Source: Actinomyces oris (GTDB lineage Bacteria; Actinomycetota; Actinomycetes; Actinomycetales; Actinomycetaceae). Taken from it: a stretch of 64,000 bases of DNA. Under the pieces are notes generated by a model. That model did no database searches. It saw nothing but the letters and a program-made list of their open reading frames with translations, and had not been told where the DNA came from. The stretch covers positions 19,323 to 83,322 of the forward strand of contig NZ_MSGO01000036.1 of NCBI RefSeq assembly GCF_001929375.1, given 5' to 3'. Shown here in pieces: positions 1 through 9,000 of this stretch. How positions within the stretch are numbered: position 1 is the stretch's first letter; the number at the start of each line of letters is the position of its first letter. Both the position numbers and the translations under genes were made by a program.

Positions 1-381
1 AGCCCGAAGAGGTCCGTGCAAGGGAGAGCACGGCCGGCCCCGGGGTGAGGGTGCCGGGCTCCGCCGCCATGACCCCGCAGAGTCAGTCAGTCCCACGGCT
101 CGGTGTCCACACCGCTGGCCCGCCAAACCTCTTTATTGGCTCGCTGTCGCATCCAGCAGAACCGCCCCATCCTGGAACCGCACCCGAGCCGGCGTCTCAG
201 ACGCAATGACGCTCGGAATCGGGAACTGCGTTTCCCGTCCAGAACGTACTTCTCCTACAGATGACTGAGGTCAGGCCCCAGTCGTCTGGGGGACAACGCA
301 GTCCTCGTCGAAGAAGTACGTCCTCGATCGGGGCAAGGAGCCGTCGTCGGGACGCTCCCGCCCGGACTGGGCGACCCCGGA
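1..381. other. Gene-free left edge with a long inverted repeat
   Basis: No convincing coding frame is seen here. An imperfect inverted repeat has arms at about 241-255 and 310-324, both built around the core CGTACTT/AAGTACG, with a spacer of about 55 bases. The segment lies just downstream of the minus-strand LytR_C gene, so the hairpin could act at that gene's 3' end. It also resembles the other intergenic palindromes of this window in size and position. There is no clear T-tract, so a terminator role is only a guess. Confidence 0.4.
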
Positions 382-999
382 TCAGCTGGGCTTCTTCGTG
401 GCGGCCTTGTCCACCGGGACGCAGTCGCTGGGGGCGGTGATGGGCTTGCCTGCGCCGAGAAGCTTGATCTCGTCCGACTTCAGCGCGTTCTGCAGGTACT
501 CCTTGCCCAGGACCACCGAGACCGTGGTGTCGTTGTCGGACAGACTGTTGTCGAGCTGCACCGTGGACTTGGGGAAGATCTGGGCCAGGGAGTAGGCGTT
601 GATCAGGCCGCCCTTGGAGGCCATGATCTGGACCTCGCCGCTGTAGATGCCTCCGGGCCAGTCATTCGCCGAGGTGACGGTCAGGCCCGCCTCCTCCAGC
701 TCCTGCTGCACCGTGGCGGCCAGCCCCACCGTTTCCGAGCCGTTGTAGACGTTGATCTTCTCGATCGCGGTGACGTCGACGGTCTTGGCGCCGCTGGGTG
801 GGCAAGGCTGGGGCACGTAGGTCGCCGTGCTCTTGGGCTGCGAGAAGCCCGGGTTGTAGGCGGGCAGGATGCCCAGCGATACCAGGAGGCTCACGGCGAC
901 CGCGACCACCATGACGGCCAGGATGGTGCCGATGACAGTGGCCTGACGGTGCTGCATGTGCCGCCGGTACTCGGTGCGCGGATCTGCGGGACTACTCAC
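382..999 (-). CDS. LytR C-terminal domain membrane protein
   Basis: A 205-residue protein with a short basic cytoplasmic N-terminus, one transmembrane helix at about residues 21-45, and an extracytoplasmic domain at about 75-170. That domain matches the LytR_C fold seen alone or behind LytR-CpsA-Psr ligases: it contains VYNGSE, a G-L-A-x-x-V pattern, and a late conserved VVLG. The start is GTG. It lacks the LCP catalytic domain, so it is an accessory domain protein, probably in the cell envelope. The next gene upstream on the same strand is a VapB-like small protein, and I recall this pairing in other actinobacteria. The family is fairly clear; the biochemical role is not known. Confidence 0.8.
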   Translation of the reverse strand: MSSPADPRTEYRRHMQHRQATVIGTILAVMVVAVAVSLLVSLGILPAYNPGFSQPKSTATYVPQPCPPSGAKTVDVTAIEKINVYNGSETVGLAATVQQELEEAGLTVTSANDWPGGIYSGEVQIMASKGGLINAYSLAQIFPKSTVQLDNSLSDNDTTVSVVLGKEYLQNALKSDEIKLLGAGKPITAPSDCVPVDKAATKKPS

Positions 1000-1112
1000 G
1001 TGATCCAGAGTAATGGACGACGGCGCTCATCGGGTGGTGGTGGGGGCGATGTGACACGGGCCCGAGCCGTGGGCGGCGGTGCCGGGCGGGTCGGTGGGCG
1101 AGCCGGTGAGGG

Positions 1113-1451
1113 TCAGGCGCTCGGCGGTGCCGGGGCGAGCCGCGGCACCCCCTCCTCCGTGACCTCCAGGATGCGGGCGTGGATCGCGGTGCGCCCCTGC
1201 AGGGCGGCGCGCAGAGCCCGGTGCAGTCCGGTCTCCAGGTAGAGGTCCCCCTTGAAGGAGACGACATGGGCGAACAGGTCGCCGTAGAAGGTGGAGTCGT
1301 CATCCAGGAGGCTGCGCAGATCGAGAGTCGCGCGGGTGGTGGTGAGATCGGCCAGGCGGATTTGTCGAGGTGCGATGACGGCCCAGTCGCGCTGAGTGGT
1401 GACCCCGTGGTCGGGGTAGGGGGGCCTCTCGCGTACTGCCTTGAAGATCAC
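1113..1451 (-). CDS. Small conserved actinobacterial protein annotated as VapB-like antitoxin
   Basis: A 112-residue soluble protein beginning MIFKAVRERPPYPDHG, followed by about 60 well-conserved residues (FYGDLF, LYLETGLHRALRAALQ). I recognise it as the small protein that precedes LytR_C genes in many actinobacteria. Automated annotation often calls it a VapB-family antitoxin. No PIN toxin lies beside it, so a toxin-antitoxin role is doubtful; conserved linkage to the LytR_C gene suggests a shared envelope or housekeeping role. The start is GTG. The last 15 residues are Pro/Ala-rich and probably disordered. Confidence 0.65.
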   Translation of the reverse strand: MIFKAVRERPPYPDHGVTTQRDWAVIAPRQIRLADLTTTRATLDLRSLLDDDSTFYGDLFAHVVSFKGDLYLETGLHRALRAALQGRTAIHARILEVTEEGVPRLAPAPPSA

Positions 1452-1821
1452 GGCAACATCCTAGTGAATGAAGCGGCCGAAGGTGCATGGGGGAGCCGTG
1501 GGCCGTCCAACATCGACAACATCGACAACACCGAGTCCGCCCGGGGTCCCGGTCCGCCGGGTTCGACCTGTCCGGCCCTTCCGAGGAGGGGAGTCCCTTC
1601 CGTTATCTGTCTCACTAGTCGGAATGTGGCCGACAGGACGGCGATTTCGTCACCTCTCTGTGATTGGCGTTATCACTGCGATATCTGGTGGTTTACCGGG
1701 AAGGTGGGATGTCTGATGCCGGAAATCGGCGCGACGCCTGACCTTCGGACTGTTCCTCTCTTCTCCCGGGCTCTAGTACCGTGTTCGCTGCACCGACCTC
1801 GACCGAAAGGATGCCGCAGTC
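1452..1821. promoter_or_regulatory. Divergent intergenic region with presumed promoters
   Basis: This 370-base gap separates the minus-strand VapB-like gene from the plus-strand lipoprotein gene, so it should hold two divergent promoters. It is noticeably less GC-rich between about 1600 and 1700. A GAAAGGA ribosome-binding site lies just before the lipoprotein ATG at 1822. A short tandem CATCGACAA repeat is at about 1510-1530. I could not assign -35/-10 boxes with confidence. Confidence 0.35.
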
Positions 1822-2886
1822 ATGACCATCGCGGTCCGCCGAAGCGGCTTCACCATTCCCGTGTCCCTTGTTGTTCTCACCTCGACCGCCATGCTTCTGG
1901 CCGGTTGCCAGTCCGGTGGTGCCTCCAACGCCAATCAGCAGGGCACCACGGGCTCATCGTCATCTGCGAAGGTGCAGTCGACGGCCAGTGCCGAGGCGAC
2001 CTCCGGGCAGAAGGCGGGGCACGCCTCTCCTCGTATCCCCAGTCCTACCGGCAAGGGCCCCGCCGACTCCTCCGCGTCGCAGCCCTCCGGCTCCCAGTCC
2101 CGCCCCGCGAGCCCGCGGGCCAACGAGCCCCGTCCCGCCGCCAGCGGGAGCGGCGCAGCCAAGACGGCGGCCCCCGGCAAGACGGAGGTTCCGGGCCAGC
2201 AGAACGGTGGTGCCTCCAAGGCCCCGCAGGCTCAGGGGAAGACGGACGACACCGGCAGGTCCTACGCCGGAGCCACTCAGGCGCCGCACTCCGCGGCACC
2301 CGAGACTCAGAAGCCCTCGGAGCAGGCGCCGGCCGACAAGCCGGCTGACAAGCCCGCCGACGTCCAGACCAACAAGCCGGCTGACAAGCCCACCGACGCC
2401 CAGACCGGCAAGCCCGCCGACAAGGGTGCTCCTGCGCAGACGCCCGCTGAGCCGGCCGCCCCCGCCGGCGAGCAGCCCAGCCAGGCCACGTCCTTCGTCC
2501 CGGACAACCTCGTCTCGGAGAAGACCGCCATGATCGTGTCGCCGTCGGGCAACATCGGCTGCGACCTGTCCGCCCACCACGCGGGCTGCGGCGTGCTGTC
2601 CTACCGCTCCAACGGCACCTTCGGCAAGGATGAGTCGGGCTCGCCCAAGTGGTGGTTCGACCTCAGCTCCGGTGGGACTCCGCAGCTCGCCGGCCGTAGC
2701 GAGGGCGCCTTCTCACTCGATGAGGCCTTCCGCGGTGGCGGTTCCTCGCCCCAGGTGGTGGAGTACGGTCAGTCCGTCACCTTCGGCTCCTGGGTGTGCA
2801 GCTCCGAGGAGAACGGCATGACCTGCCGCAACACCGAGACCGGTCACGGCGTCTTCCTCAGCTCCGCGCGCTACGAGACCTTCTGA
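1822..2886 (+). CDS. Cell-wall lipoprotein with Lys/Pro/Ala linker and DUF6636-like C-terminal domain
   Basis: A 354-residue lipoprotein. A basic signal peptide leads to the lipobox LLAGC at about residues 26-30. A long low-complexity region follows to about residue 225, rich in Ser, Gly, Pro, Ala and Lys, including degenerate repeats of KPADKPAD type. The folded C-terminal domain (about 230-354) carries PSGNIGC, three further cysteines and a closing CRN-x-TGHG motif, the pattern I associate with DUF6636 secreted domains. The linker probably spans the peptidoglycan. A GAAAGGA ribosome site supports the ATG. The function of the domain is unknown. Confidence 0.75.
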   Translation: MTIAVRRSGFTIPVSLVVLTSTAMLLAGCQSGGASNANQQGTTGSSSSAKVQSTASAEATSGQKAGHASPRIPSPTGKGPADSSASQPSGSQSRPASPRANEPRPAASGSGAAKTAAPGKTEVPGQQNGGASKAPQAQGKTDDTGRSYAGATQAPHSAAPETQKPSEQAPADKPADKPADVQTNKPADKPTDAQTGKPADKGAPAQTPAEPAAPAGEQPSQATSFVPDNLVSEKTAMIVSPSGNIGCDLSAHHAGCGVLSYRSNGTFGKDESGSPKWWFDLSSGGTPQLAGRSEGAFSLDEAFRGGGSSPQVVEYGQSVTFGSWVCSSEENGMTCRNTETGHGVFLSSARYETF

Positions 2887-2954
2887 CCCGAACCCGGGGC
2901 ATTCCCGGTACGCCTCTGTTCGCCCCGGTGACGTGTCACCGGGGCGAACCTGGC

Positions 2955-3665
2955 TCAGGCGGGCTGCAGCGGACCGGTGAGGTAGTGTTGGATCGTCGGT
3001 CCTACGACCTCCACGAGGTGGTCGATGCTCGCGCCGGCGATGGGCTCCAGGCGCAGCACGTAGCGGATCATGGCCAGCCCCACCAGCTGGGAACCGACCA
3101 GGGCGGCCCGTTCGCGCGCCAAGGTACTCGACAGACCCGACTGCTCGAGGGCCTCGGCCATCGGCGTCGCGATCTGCTCGGTGGCGTAGTTCTGGATCGC
3201 CTCCGGGCTGTGGATGTCGGCGGCCATCCATTGCAGCAGGGTGCGGAAGGTCGCGCCGCCGGCGTCGTCGTCCCAGGCCGTCAGCGACAGGCGCACCAGG
3301 CGGGGACCGGCCGAGAGGAGATCCCCGCCGATGGCGGTGGCGATCTCCTGGCTCGCCCGCGCACGCAGGTTGACTGCCGCCCCGAACAGGTCCCCCTTGG
3401 AGCCGAAGTAGTAGGACACGAGTGCCGGGTCCACGCCGGCTGTGCGGGCCACCGCCCGAATGGTCGTGCCCTCATAGCCCTGGGTCAGGAAGGACTCGCG
3501 CGCGGCGGTCAGGATCGCTTCCTGGGTGGAGGACGGTCGGCTGCCGCCGCCATCGCCGGGGCGACGTCTGGGGCCTCGACGGCGCGCGCGGCCAGGGCGG
3601 CGCTCGGGTGGCTCGTCGTCGAGCGGGGCGCCGGGCTGCGGCGCGTGAAGAGCATCACTGGTCAC
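2955..3665 (-). CDS. TetR/AcrR-family transcriptional regulator
   Basis: A 236-residue regulator. After about 45 residues rich in Arg/Pro/Gly comes a TetR DNA-binding domain: TQEAILTAARESF, then GYEGTTIRAVART, then GVDPALVSYYFGSKGDL, the usual helix-turn-helix and TetR signature. The C-terminal ligand and dimer domain (about 100-230) is of the PsrA/TetR_C type by general look. The start is GTG. No target is obvious: the gene is convergent with the DUF6636-like lipoprotein and followed upstream by a septum-formation-type lipoprotein on the same strand. Confidence 0.85.
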   Translation of the reverse strand: MTSDALHAPQPGAPLDDEPPERRPGRARRRGPRRRPGDGGGSRPSSTQEAILTAARESFLTQGYEGTTIRAVARTAGVDPALVSYYFGSKGDLFGAAVNLRARASQEIATAIGGDLLSAGPRLVRLSLTAWDDDAGGATFRTLLQWMAADIHSPEAIQNYATEQIATPMAEALEQSGLSSTLARERAALVGSQLVGLAMIRYVLRLEPIAGASIDHLVEVVGPTIQHYLTGPLQPA

Positions 3666-3776
3666 TCCAGGAGGTTACGGGCGCCCCGGCTGCATGTGAT
3701 GGCCGCCGCCCGGCCGACTCAAGTAGTTCCGGAGGAACGCGGCGCTTGATCGGGTTCGGCGATCCCGGGAAAGTGT

Positions 3777-3807
3777 GACAGCCGCCCTCATTTTAGGGAA
3801 GGCTGTC
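3777..3807 (-). terminator. Possible hairpin downstream of the septum-formation gene
   Basis: Arms GACAGCCGCCCT and AGGGAAGGCTGTC pair around a short T-rich loop. The hairpin sits about 80 bases beyond the stop of the minus-strand gene that ends at 3884 and upstream of the TetR gene. There is no strong U-tract, so termination is uncertain. Confidence 0.35.
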
Positions 3808-3883
3808 GACGCGATATTCAGTATTGTTCAGAGCTCCGGGGTGCGCTTCGGCATCGGGGCGGCGGTTCCTGAGGGGGCGGGAG

Positions 3884-4357
3884 CTACTTCTTGGAGTTCT
3901 TGGCCGAGCCCTTGACCTGGGACTTGTCCCCCTGGGCGACGACGCAGCTGATCTTGCGGTCGCCCTGGGCCCAGGTGCCCTCACCGGGCGTGAGGTACTC
4001 GACCTGGTAGCTGGACTGGCTGGACTCGATCCCGACGTACTTGGTGAAGTCCTCGCCCAGGCAGAAGCCCTGGCCCAAGGACTTGACCGCGCGTTCGTTG
4101 GGGAGCTCCTTGATGTCGTCCCCGAAGGTGGTCTGGGCGATGACCTCGTAGGTGTGCGCCTTGGAGCAGTCGACCACGGTGACCTCGCCGATCGCGTTCT
4201 CCCCGCCGGAGTCCTTGCTCACGGTGTTGTAGCACTGCCCGACCTCGAGGTCCTTGGTGGCAGTGGTGGTGTCCGAGGAGAGCATGCCGCAGGAGGTCAG
4301 TCCCATGGCGACAGCTGCGGCGACGGGGAGGGTGAGAAGCGTGGTCCGGGTGCGCAT
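3884..4357 (-). CDS. Septum-formation-family (Septum_form) lipoprotein, short form
   Basis: Translating from the ATG at 4357 gives 157 residues with a clean lipoprotein signal (MRTRTT start, lipobox LTSC). The frame opens further upstream but that extension lacks a signal, so the internal start is preferred. The mature part matches the Septum_form type: DLEVGQCYN, a second Cys in VVDCSKAHTYEV, a third in GFCLGEDF, and a closing GDRKISCVV. It is probably anchored outside the membrane. A longer paralogue lies just upstream on the same strand. The family name comes from a proposed septation role; no direct function can be read here. Confidence 0.8.
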   Translation of the reverse strand: MRTRTTLLTLPVAAAVAMGLTSCGMLSSDTTTATKDLEVGQCYNTVSKDSGGENAIGEVTVVDCSKAHTYEVIAQTTFGDDIKELPNERAVKSLGQGFCLGEDFTKYVGIESSQSSYQVEYLTPGEGTWAQGDRKISCVVAQGDKSQVKGSAKNSKK

Positions 4358-4433
4358 GGCTCGAACCGTAACAGTCGGGATGGCCGGATTGTGCCGGTTT
4401 TCTGCATGCTCCTGGCCGTGGCCGGAGAGGCGG

Positions 4434-4499
4434 CTGAAAAAATCCGGGATAAGGACCGGGTGGCGACATGAGACGGAGAAACGGAGAGTCGCCACCCGG
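4434..4499 (-). terminator. Rho-independent-like terminator
   Basis: A perfect 12-bp stem (CCGGGTGGCGAC with GTCGCCACCCGG) is followed, reading on the minus strand, by about 15 bases and then a run of six T. It lies between the two septum-formation-type genes and probably ends the upstream one (4606-5217). Confidence 0.5.
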
Positions 4500-4605
4500 C
4501 CGGAGTGGGAGGCGGGACGGTGTTCGCGAGGCGTGGGAAGGGAGAAGTGGTCCTTCTCCATCAGTGGTCCGCCCGTGTGCGGCCGTCCTGCTCGATGGGG
4601 ACAGA

Positions 4606-5217
4606 CTAGGAGTTCTTGACGGAATTATTCAATGGTGTGTTGTCCCGGTTCTGGGCGAAGCAGACCAACGAGCGGTCCCCCTGGTCCCAGGAGGACCTCA
4701 AGGGGGCGAGGGCCGCCACTTGATACTTCTTGGCCTTGGAGGCGGAACCGACGTAGCTCTCCAGCACCGGAGCGCAGACGGCGGTGATCTTCTCCGGGGT
4801 GTTCGCCTCGGTGTAGGTGGAGGCCGTGGACTTCCCCGTTCCGACCACCTCGTACTGATGGGGGGCGGAGCAGTCGACGAGCTTCGCGCTCGTAGCGCTC
4901 GTTTCGCCGTTCTTGGGCTCGTCGACCAGCTCGGAGACGCAGTTGCCGGTCTTGAGGTCGTGGACGTCCACGGTCTTGGCGCCGCCCTCCGTCCCGGCAC
5001 TGGAGCCGGCGGAGGCATCGGCCTCAGGGGTGGCCGAGGAGCCGCCGTCGGAGCCCCGGGAATCCTTGCCCTGGGGGGAGCCTGAGGGGTCGGCCTTGGC
5101 CGAGGAGGAGGGGCCAGTGGAGGGAGTGCTCACCGCCTCTTCGTCGCAGGCGCTGAGGCTCACGGCGAGAAGGAGCGCGGTTGGCAGGGCGATGAGGGAT
5201 GAGGCTTTCGTGCGCAT
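4606..5217 (-). CDS. Septum-formation-family lipoprotein, long form
   Basis: From the ATG at 5217 this encodes 203 residues. The signal peptide ends in the lipobox LSAC, followed by about 65 residues of Ser/Gly/Pro-rich linker and a domain similar to the neighbouring lipoprotein: VHDLKTGNCVSEL, KLVDCSAPHQYEV, a Cys in ITAVCAPVL, and QGDRSLVCFAQN. The longer open frame reads back through the tRNA-Ser gene and is not used. The two genes look like an old duplication, with the linker length as the main difference. Confidence 0.78.
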   Translation of the reverse strand: MRTKASSLIALPTALLLAVSLSACDEEAVSTPSTGPSSSAKADPSGSPQGKDSRGSDGGSSATPEADASAGSSAGTEGGAKTVDVHDLKTGNCVSELVDEPKNGETSATSAKLVDCSAPHQYEVVGTGKSTASTYTEANTPEKITAVCAPVLESYVGSASKAKKYQVAALAPLRSSWDQGDRSLVCFAQNRDNTPLNNSVKNS

Positions 5218-5304
5218 GGGGCCATCGTGGCAGGAGCGGGAGGCCGCGTCGATGGGGAGGAAACCCGATCTGGCGCTTGTTGCGGGCCGCGGAGGAGAGT
5301 ACAG

Positions 5305-5334
5305 AAAAACCCCGGAATCACAAGGATTCCGGGG
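5305..5334 (-). terminator. Intrinsic terminator of tRNA-Ser
   Basis: A perfect 10-bp stem (CCCCGGAATC with GATTCCGGGG) with a 5-base loop is followed on the minus strand by TTTTT. It starts 3 bases after the tRNA 3' end and is a textbook intrinsic terminator. Confidence 0.9.
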
Positions 5335-5337
5335 CGG

Positions 5338-5425
5338 TGGCGGAGGATGGGGGATTCGAACCCCCGAGGGCTTGCACCCAACACGCTTTCCAAGCGTGCG
5401 CCATAGGCCACTAGGCGAATCCTCC
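5338..5425 (-). tRNA. tRNA-Ser (anticodon GGA)
   Basis: An 88-base tRNA on the minus strand. The acceptor stem pairs GGAGGAT with ATCCTCC, and a G discriminator and CCA are encoded. The anticodon loop is TTGGAAA between CACGC and GCGTG, giving GGA. A long variable arm typical of tRNA-Ser and a GGTTCGAATCC T-loop are present. An intrinsic terminator follows directly. Confidence 0.95.
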
Positions 5426-5695
5426 AGGCGCTCCACGCGGCGACAACCACGTGCAACGAGAGAGGAATATATCGGACCGCCCATCCCCGGGGCCAGCCCG
5501 GGGCGGTGGGATCTGTCACGCGAGGCGGGTTTCGTGGCGTCGATCCCGCCAGGACGCACCGTAGACCTTCAGGGCGCATCTCCCGGGACCGTCCTCGGAC
5601 CCTACGGTGCGTCCTCGAGCTCAGGGGCGGGGCGGGCGCGGCGGAGCCGCATGCGGACGGTTCGCAACCGGGGGCCGGATCGGGTAGTCTCTCGC

Positions 5696-5785
5696 TCGGC
5701 CCCTCGTGCGGCGTCATCCAGTGAATCCCCCAGGACCGGAAGGTAGCAAGGGTAAGCAGGCTCTGGCGGGTGCGCGAGGGGTCCT
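5696..5785 (+). ncRNA. ffs: Signal recognition particle RNA (4.5S type)
   Basis: The conserved Ffh-binding apical domain is clear: CCGGAAGGTAGCAAGG at about 5736-5751 carries the GGAA tetraloop and the asymmetric AGCA loop. The outer helix pairs about 5698-5709 (GGCCCCTCGTGC) with 5772-5783 (GCGCGAGGGGTC). It is the short bacterial form without an Alu domain. The exact ends are set only by the helix and may differ by several bases. It lies upstream of dnaX. Confidence 0.9.
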
Positions 5786-5806
5786 CACGTGGCCGGGCAG
5801 CGATGA

Positions 5807-5917
5807 TCAACTCCCGACGGCGACCTTCCGCGGGCCCTTGGCCGCCAGGCCGCCCCGGGAGAGGACCTCGGTGGAGTAGGCGGCGTTGCGGGAGGCAAGA
5901 GCCTCGGTGACGGGCAT
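5807..5917 (-). pseudogene. 36-codon ORF, possible remnant of a beta-carbonic anhydrase gene
   Basis: A tiny reading frame opposite and between the SRP RNA and dnaX. It has a very strong ribosome site (GGAGGAAC) before its ATG at 5917 and encodes MPVTEALASRN through RKVAV, then stops after two more residues. The pattern of a short helix followed by a basic-K-V-A-V strand resembles the start of actinobacterial beta-carbonic anhydrases, where this strand leads into the first zinc-binding Cys. Here the frame ends exactly before that motif. It could be a truncated gene whose initiation region survives, or a genuine small protein. Codon use looks native. Assignment is tentative. Confidence 0.45.
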
Positions 5918-6028
5918 GGTTCCTCCGTTCCTCCAGCCGGCGACGCGCCGGCCCGCCCATCGTGCCTGACGGAACCCGACCCGCCCGGAGCCTCGCACGG
6001 TGTCGGCCCGGCCGATTAGGCTCGGGCC

Positions 6029-9000
6029 GTGACCACCGCTCTGTACCGCCGCTACCGCCCCGACGCCTTCCAGGAGGTCATCGGGCAGGACCACGTCACC
6101 GCTCCGCTCATGGCGGCGCTGCGGGCCGACCGCGTCACCCACGCCTACCTCTTCTCCGGCCCGCGCGGCTGCGGCAAGACGACGTCGGCGCGCATTTTGG
6201 CCCGCTGCCTCAACTGCGCCCAGGCCCCCACCGACACCCCCTGCGGCACCTGCCCCTCCTGCCGGGACCTGGCCACCGGCGGCCCCGGCAGCCTCGACGT
6301 CGTCGAGATCGACGCCGCCAGCCACAACGGCGTCGACGACGCCCGCGACCTGCGCGAGCGCGCCGCCTTCGCCCCGGCCCGCGACCGCTACAAGATCTTC
6401 ATCCTCGACGAGGCCCACATGGTCACCGCGCAGGGCTTCAACGCACTGCTCAAGCTCGTCGAGGAGCCGCCCGCGCACGTGAAGTTCATCTTCGCCACCA
6501 CCGAGCCGGAGAAGGTCATCGGCACCATCCGCTCGCGCACCCACCACTACCCCTTCCGCCTCGTCCCGCCCGACGTCCTCGAGGGCTACCTCGGCCACCT
6601 GTGCCGGGCCGAGGGCGTCGAGATCGGCCCCGGCGTCTTCCCCCTCGTGGTGCGCGCCGGCGGCGGCTCCGTGCGCGACACCCTCTCGGTCATGGACCAG
6701 CTCATCGGCGGGGCGCACGACGGCGGCGTCGACTACCAGCGGGCCGTCGCCCTGCTGGGCTACACCGACACCACCATGCTCGACCAGTGCGTCGACGCCA
6801 TCGCGGCCTCCGACGGCGCCGGCGTCTTCCGGGTGGTCGACCGGGTCGTCTCCTCCGGGCACGACCCCCGCCGCTTCGTCGAGGACCTGCTGGCCCGGCT
6901 GCGCGACCTGCTCGTCATCGCCCTGGCCGGCTCCGAGGCCGGTGCGGCGCTGGGCTCCCTACCGGTCGATGAGCTCGAGCGCATGGACCTGCAGGCCCGC
7001 ACCATGGGGGCCGCTGCCCTCTCGCGGGCCGCCGACACCACCGCCCAGGCCCTGACCGCCATGGTCGGCGCCACCTCCCCGCGCCTCCAGCTCGAGCTGC
7101 TCGTGGCCCGCCTGCTCATCCCCGCCGGCGGCGCCGCCAGGGCCGGCGGTGCTGTAGCCGCGGGGGGCCCGGCCGGGCGGGCTGGGAGGGCGGGGCCGAC
7201 GGCGTCGCCAGCCCCCGGTGGCGCAGGCGCCGGCGCGGTCGGCAACACCGCCGGTGCCGTGCCGACCGGCTCCGGACGCGAGACGGCCGCCCAGATCGCC
7301 CGCCAGGCCTCCGCGGAGGCCGCTGGACGGCGCGGAGGCCAGCGGCCCGAGAGCGCCGGGAGACCCGGGGGAGTCGGGAGCCCGGCGCCTGCCGCCCCTC
7401 AGACACCCCGCTCCGACGACGCTGGTTGGGGAGCGGCCCCGGCCGCCCCCTCGACGCCCGCCGCAGGCCCGACGCCGACCGCACCGGCCCCCCAAGCCGG
7501 CCCCGCCGTCAGCTGGGACGGCCCGCATGACGGCGCCTCAAGCCCGGGCCCCGCCGCCTGGGCGGCGTCGGCCGCCTCCGCCTCGCCGGGTCCCTCCGCA
7601 CCCTCGGCCGCAGTGGCGCCGACCCCGCGACCGGCCGAACAGCCCTCACACGCAGCCGAGCCGGCCAGCGCCCCGGCCGCCCCGAGCGCGCCACCAGCAC
7701 CCGATGGCCAGGGACGTGCCGGTTGGGGAGCGGCCCCTGCCGCGCCCTCAGCACCCGTCGCCCAAGGAGGCGGCGCCGTCGGCTCGGGCGGGGGTGAGGC
7801 GGCCGACGCGGAGATGATCCGCACCCGCTGGGAGGAGGTTCTCGAGGCGGCCAAGCGCTCGCGGCGCGCCACCTGGGCGCTGGTGGGCCCCAACTCCCGG
7901 CCGGGCACCGTCTCCGGGGGCGTCTTCACGCTCCTGTTCGCCGCCCCCGGCCTCGTGGGCGCCTTCGAGAACGGTGGGCACGGCCCCATCTTCTCCGCGG
8001 CCCTCCACCAGGCCCTCGGCCTGCGCCTCGAGGTGCACGCCATCGTCGCCGGCGACGACGGGCCCGGCGGCCCCGGCGGCTCGGGAGGCCCGCGCGGACC
8101 GCAAGGCCCGGGCGGCTCCGGCGGCTCGGGAGGCCCGCGCGGACCGCAAGGCCCGGGCGGCTCCGGCGGCTCGGGAGGCCCGCGCGGACCGCAAGGCCCG
8201 GGCGGCTCCGGAGCTGCCCCCACCAGAGCCGAGGCGGCGCACACCGCCGGCCACGGCGTCGGCCACGGCGGGCCGCAGGGTTCCTACGGCGGTGGCGCCC
8301 CCGGCGCAGGACCGAGCGGCCCCGGACCACAGGCCGGCGCCTTCGACTCGGCGGGATCGGCCGCCAGCGGCGGGGCGGAGGGCGTCAACGGCGTCGGGAC
8401 GCACGCCGGCGGCCGGGGCCCGGTCGAGGCTGCGGTCCCCGGCGTCGGCAGTGGTGCCGGCAGCTCCGGCCCCGGCGTCGCAGGTGCGGGGCCGCACGGC
8501 TCCACCGGTGCGTCAGTCGCAGAATCCGCTCCCGACCCCCGGTCGCCCGCTGCTGCTCCGGTGCAGCCCACCGACGTCGAGCCGGCCGGCCGCCCCGAGG
8601 AGCACCGGCCCGTCTCCACCACCTGGGACGACGGCTCGCCGATCATCGAGCCCCCGCCCGAGGAGGACTGGGGAGCCGATCCCTACGCCGAGGACTCCGG
8701 GTACCTCGGTGGGTCCCTCAGTGCCGACGAGCCCACTGGCCTCGCTCAGCCCACAGACCCCGCTGGGCACTCCGCCGCCCCCACCGAGTTCCAGGCAGTC
8801 TCCCCGGCATCCCCGGTCACCTCCTCCTCCTCCGCCTCCACGTCCCCGGCGTCCGCCGCCCCCACGGCGTCGCAGACATCTCCGGCTCCCGCGAGCCCCA
8901 CCGATCCCGACGACGGCTGGGGACCCGTCGCGATCCCCGGCGGCGGGCCCGCCCCGACCTCAGCGCCCGCCCCCGCCTCCGGCGGCACCGACCCGGACGA

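Noticed and set aside
1179..2348. 389-codon plus-strand frame over the intergenic region and lipoprotein start
   Set aside because: It overlaps the well-supported signal peptide gene out of frame and shows no domain.
5807..6862. 351-codon minus-strand frame opposite the start of dnaX
   Set aside because: Only the last 36 codons have a credible start. The rest is an Ala/Gly/Val/Asp-rich mirror of dnaX codons without domain signals.
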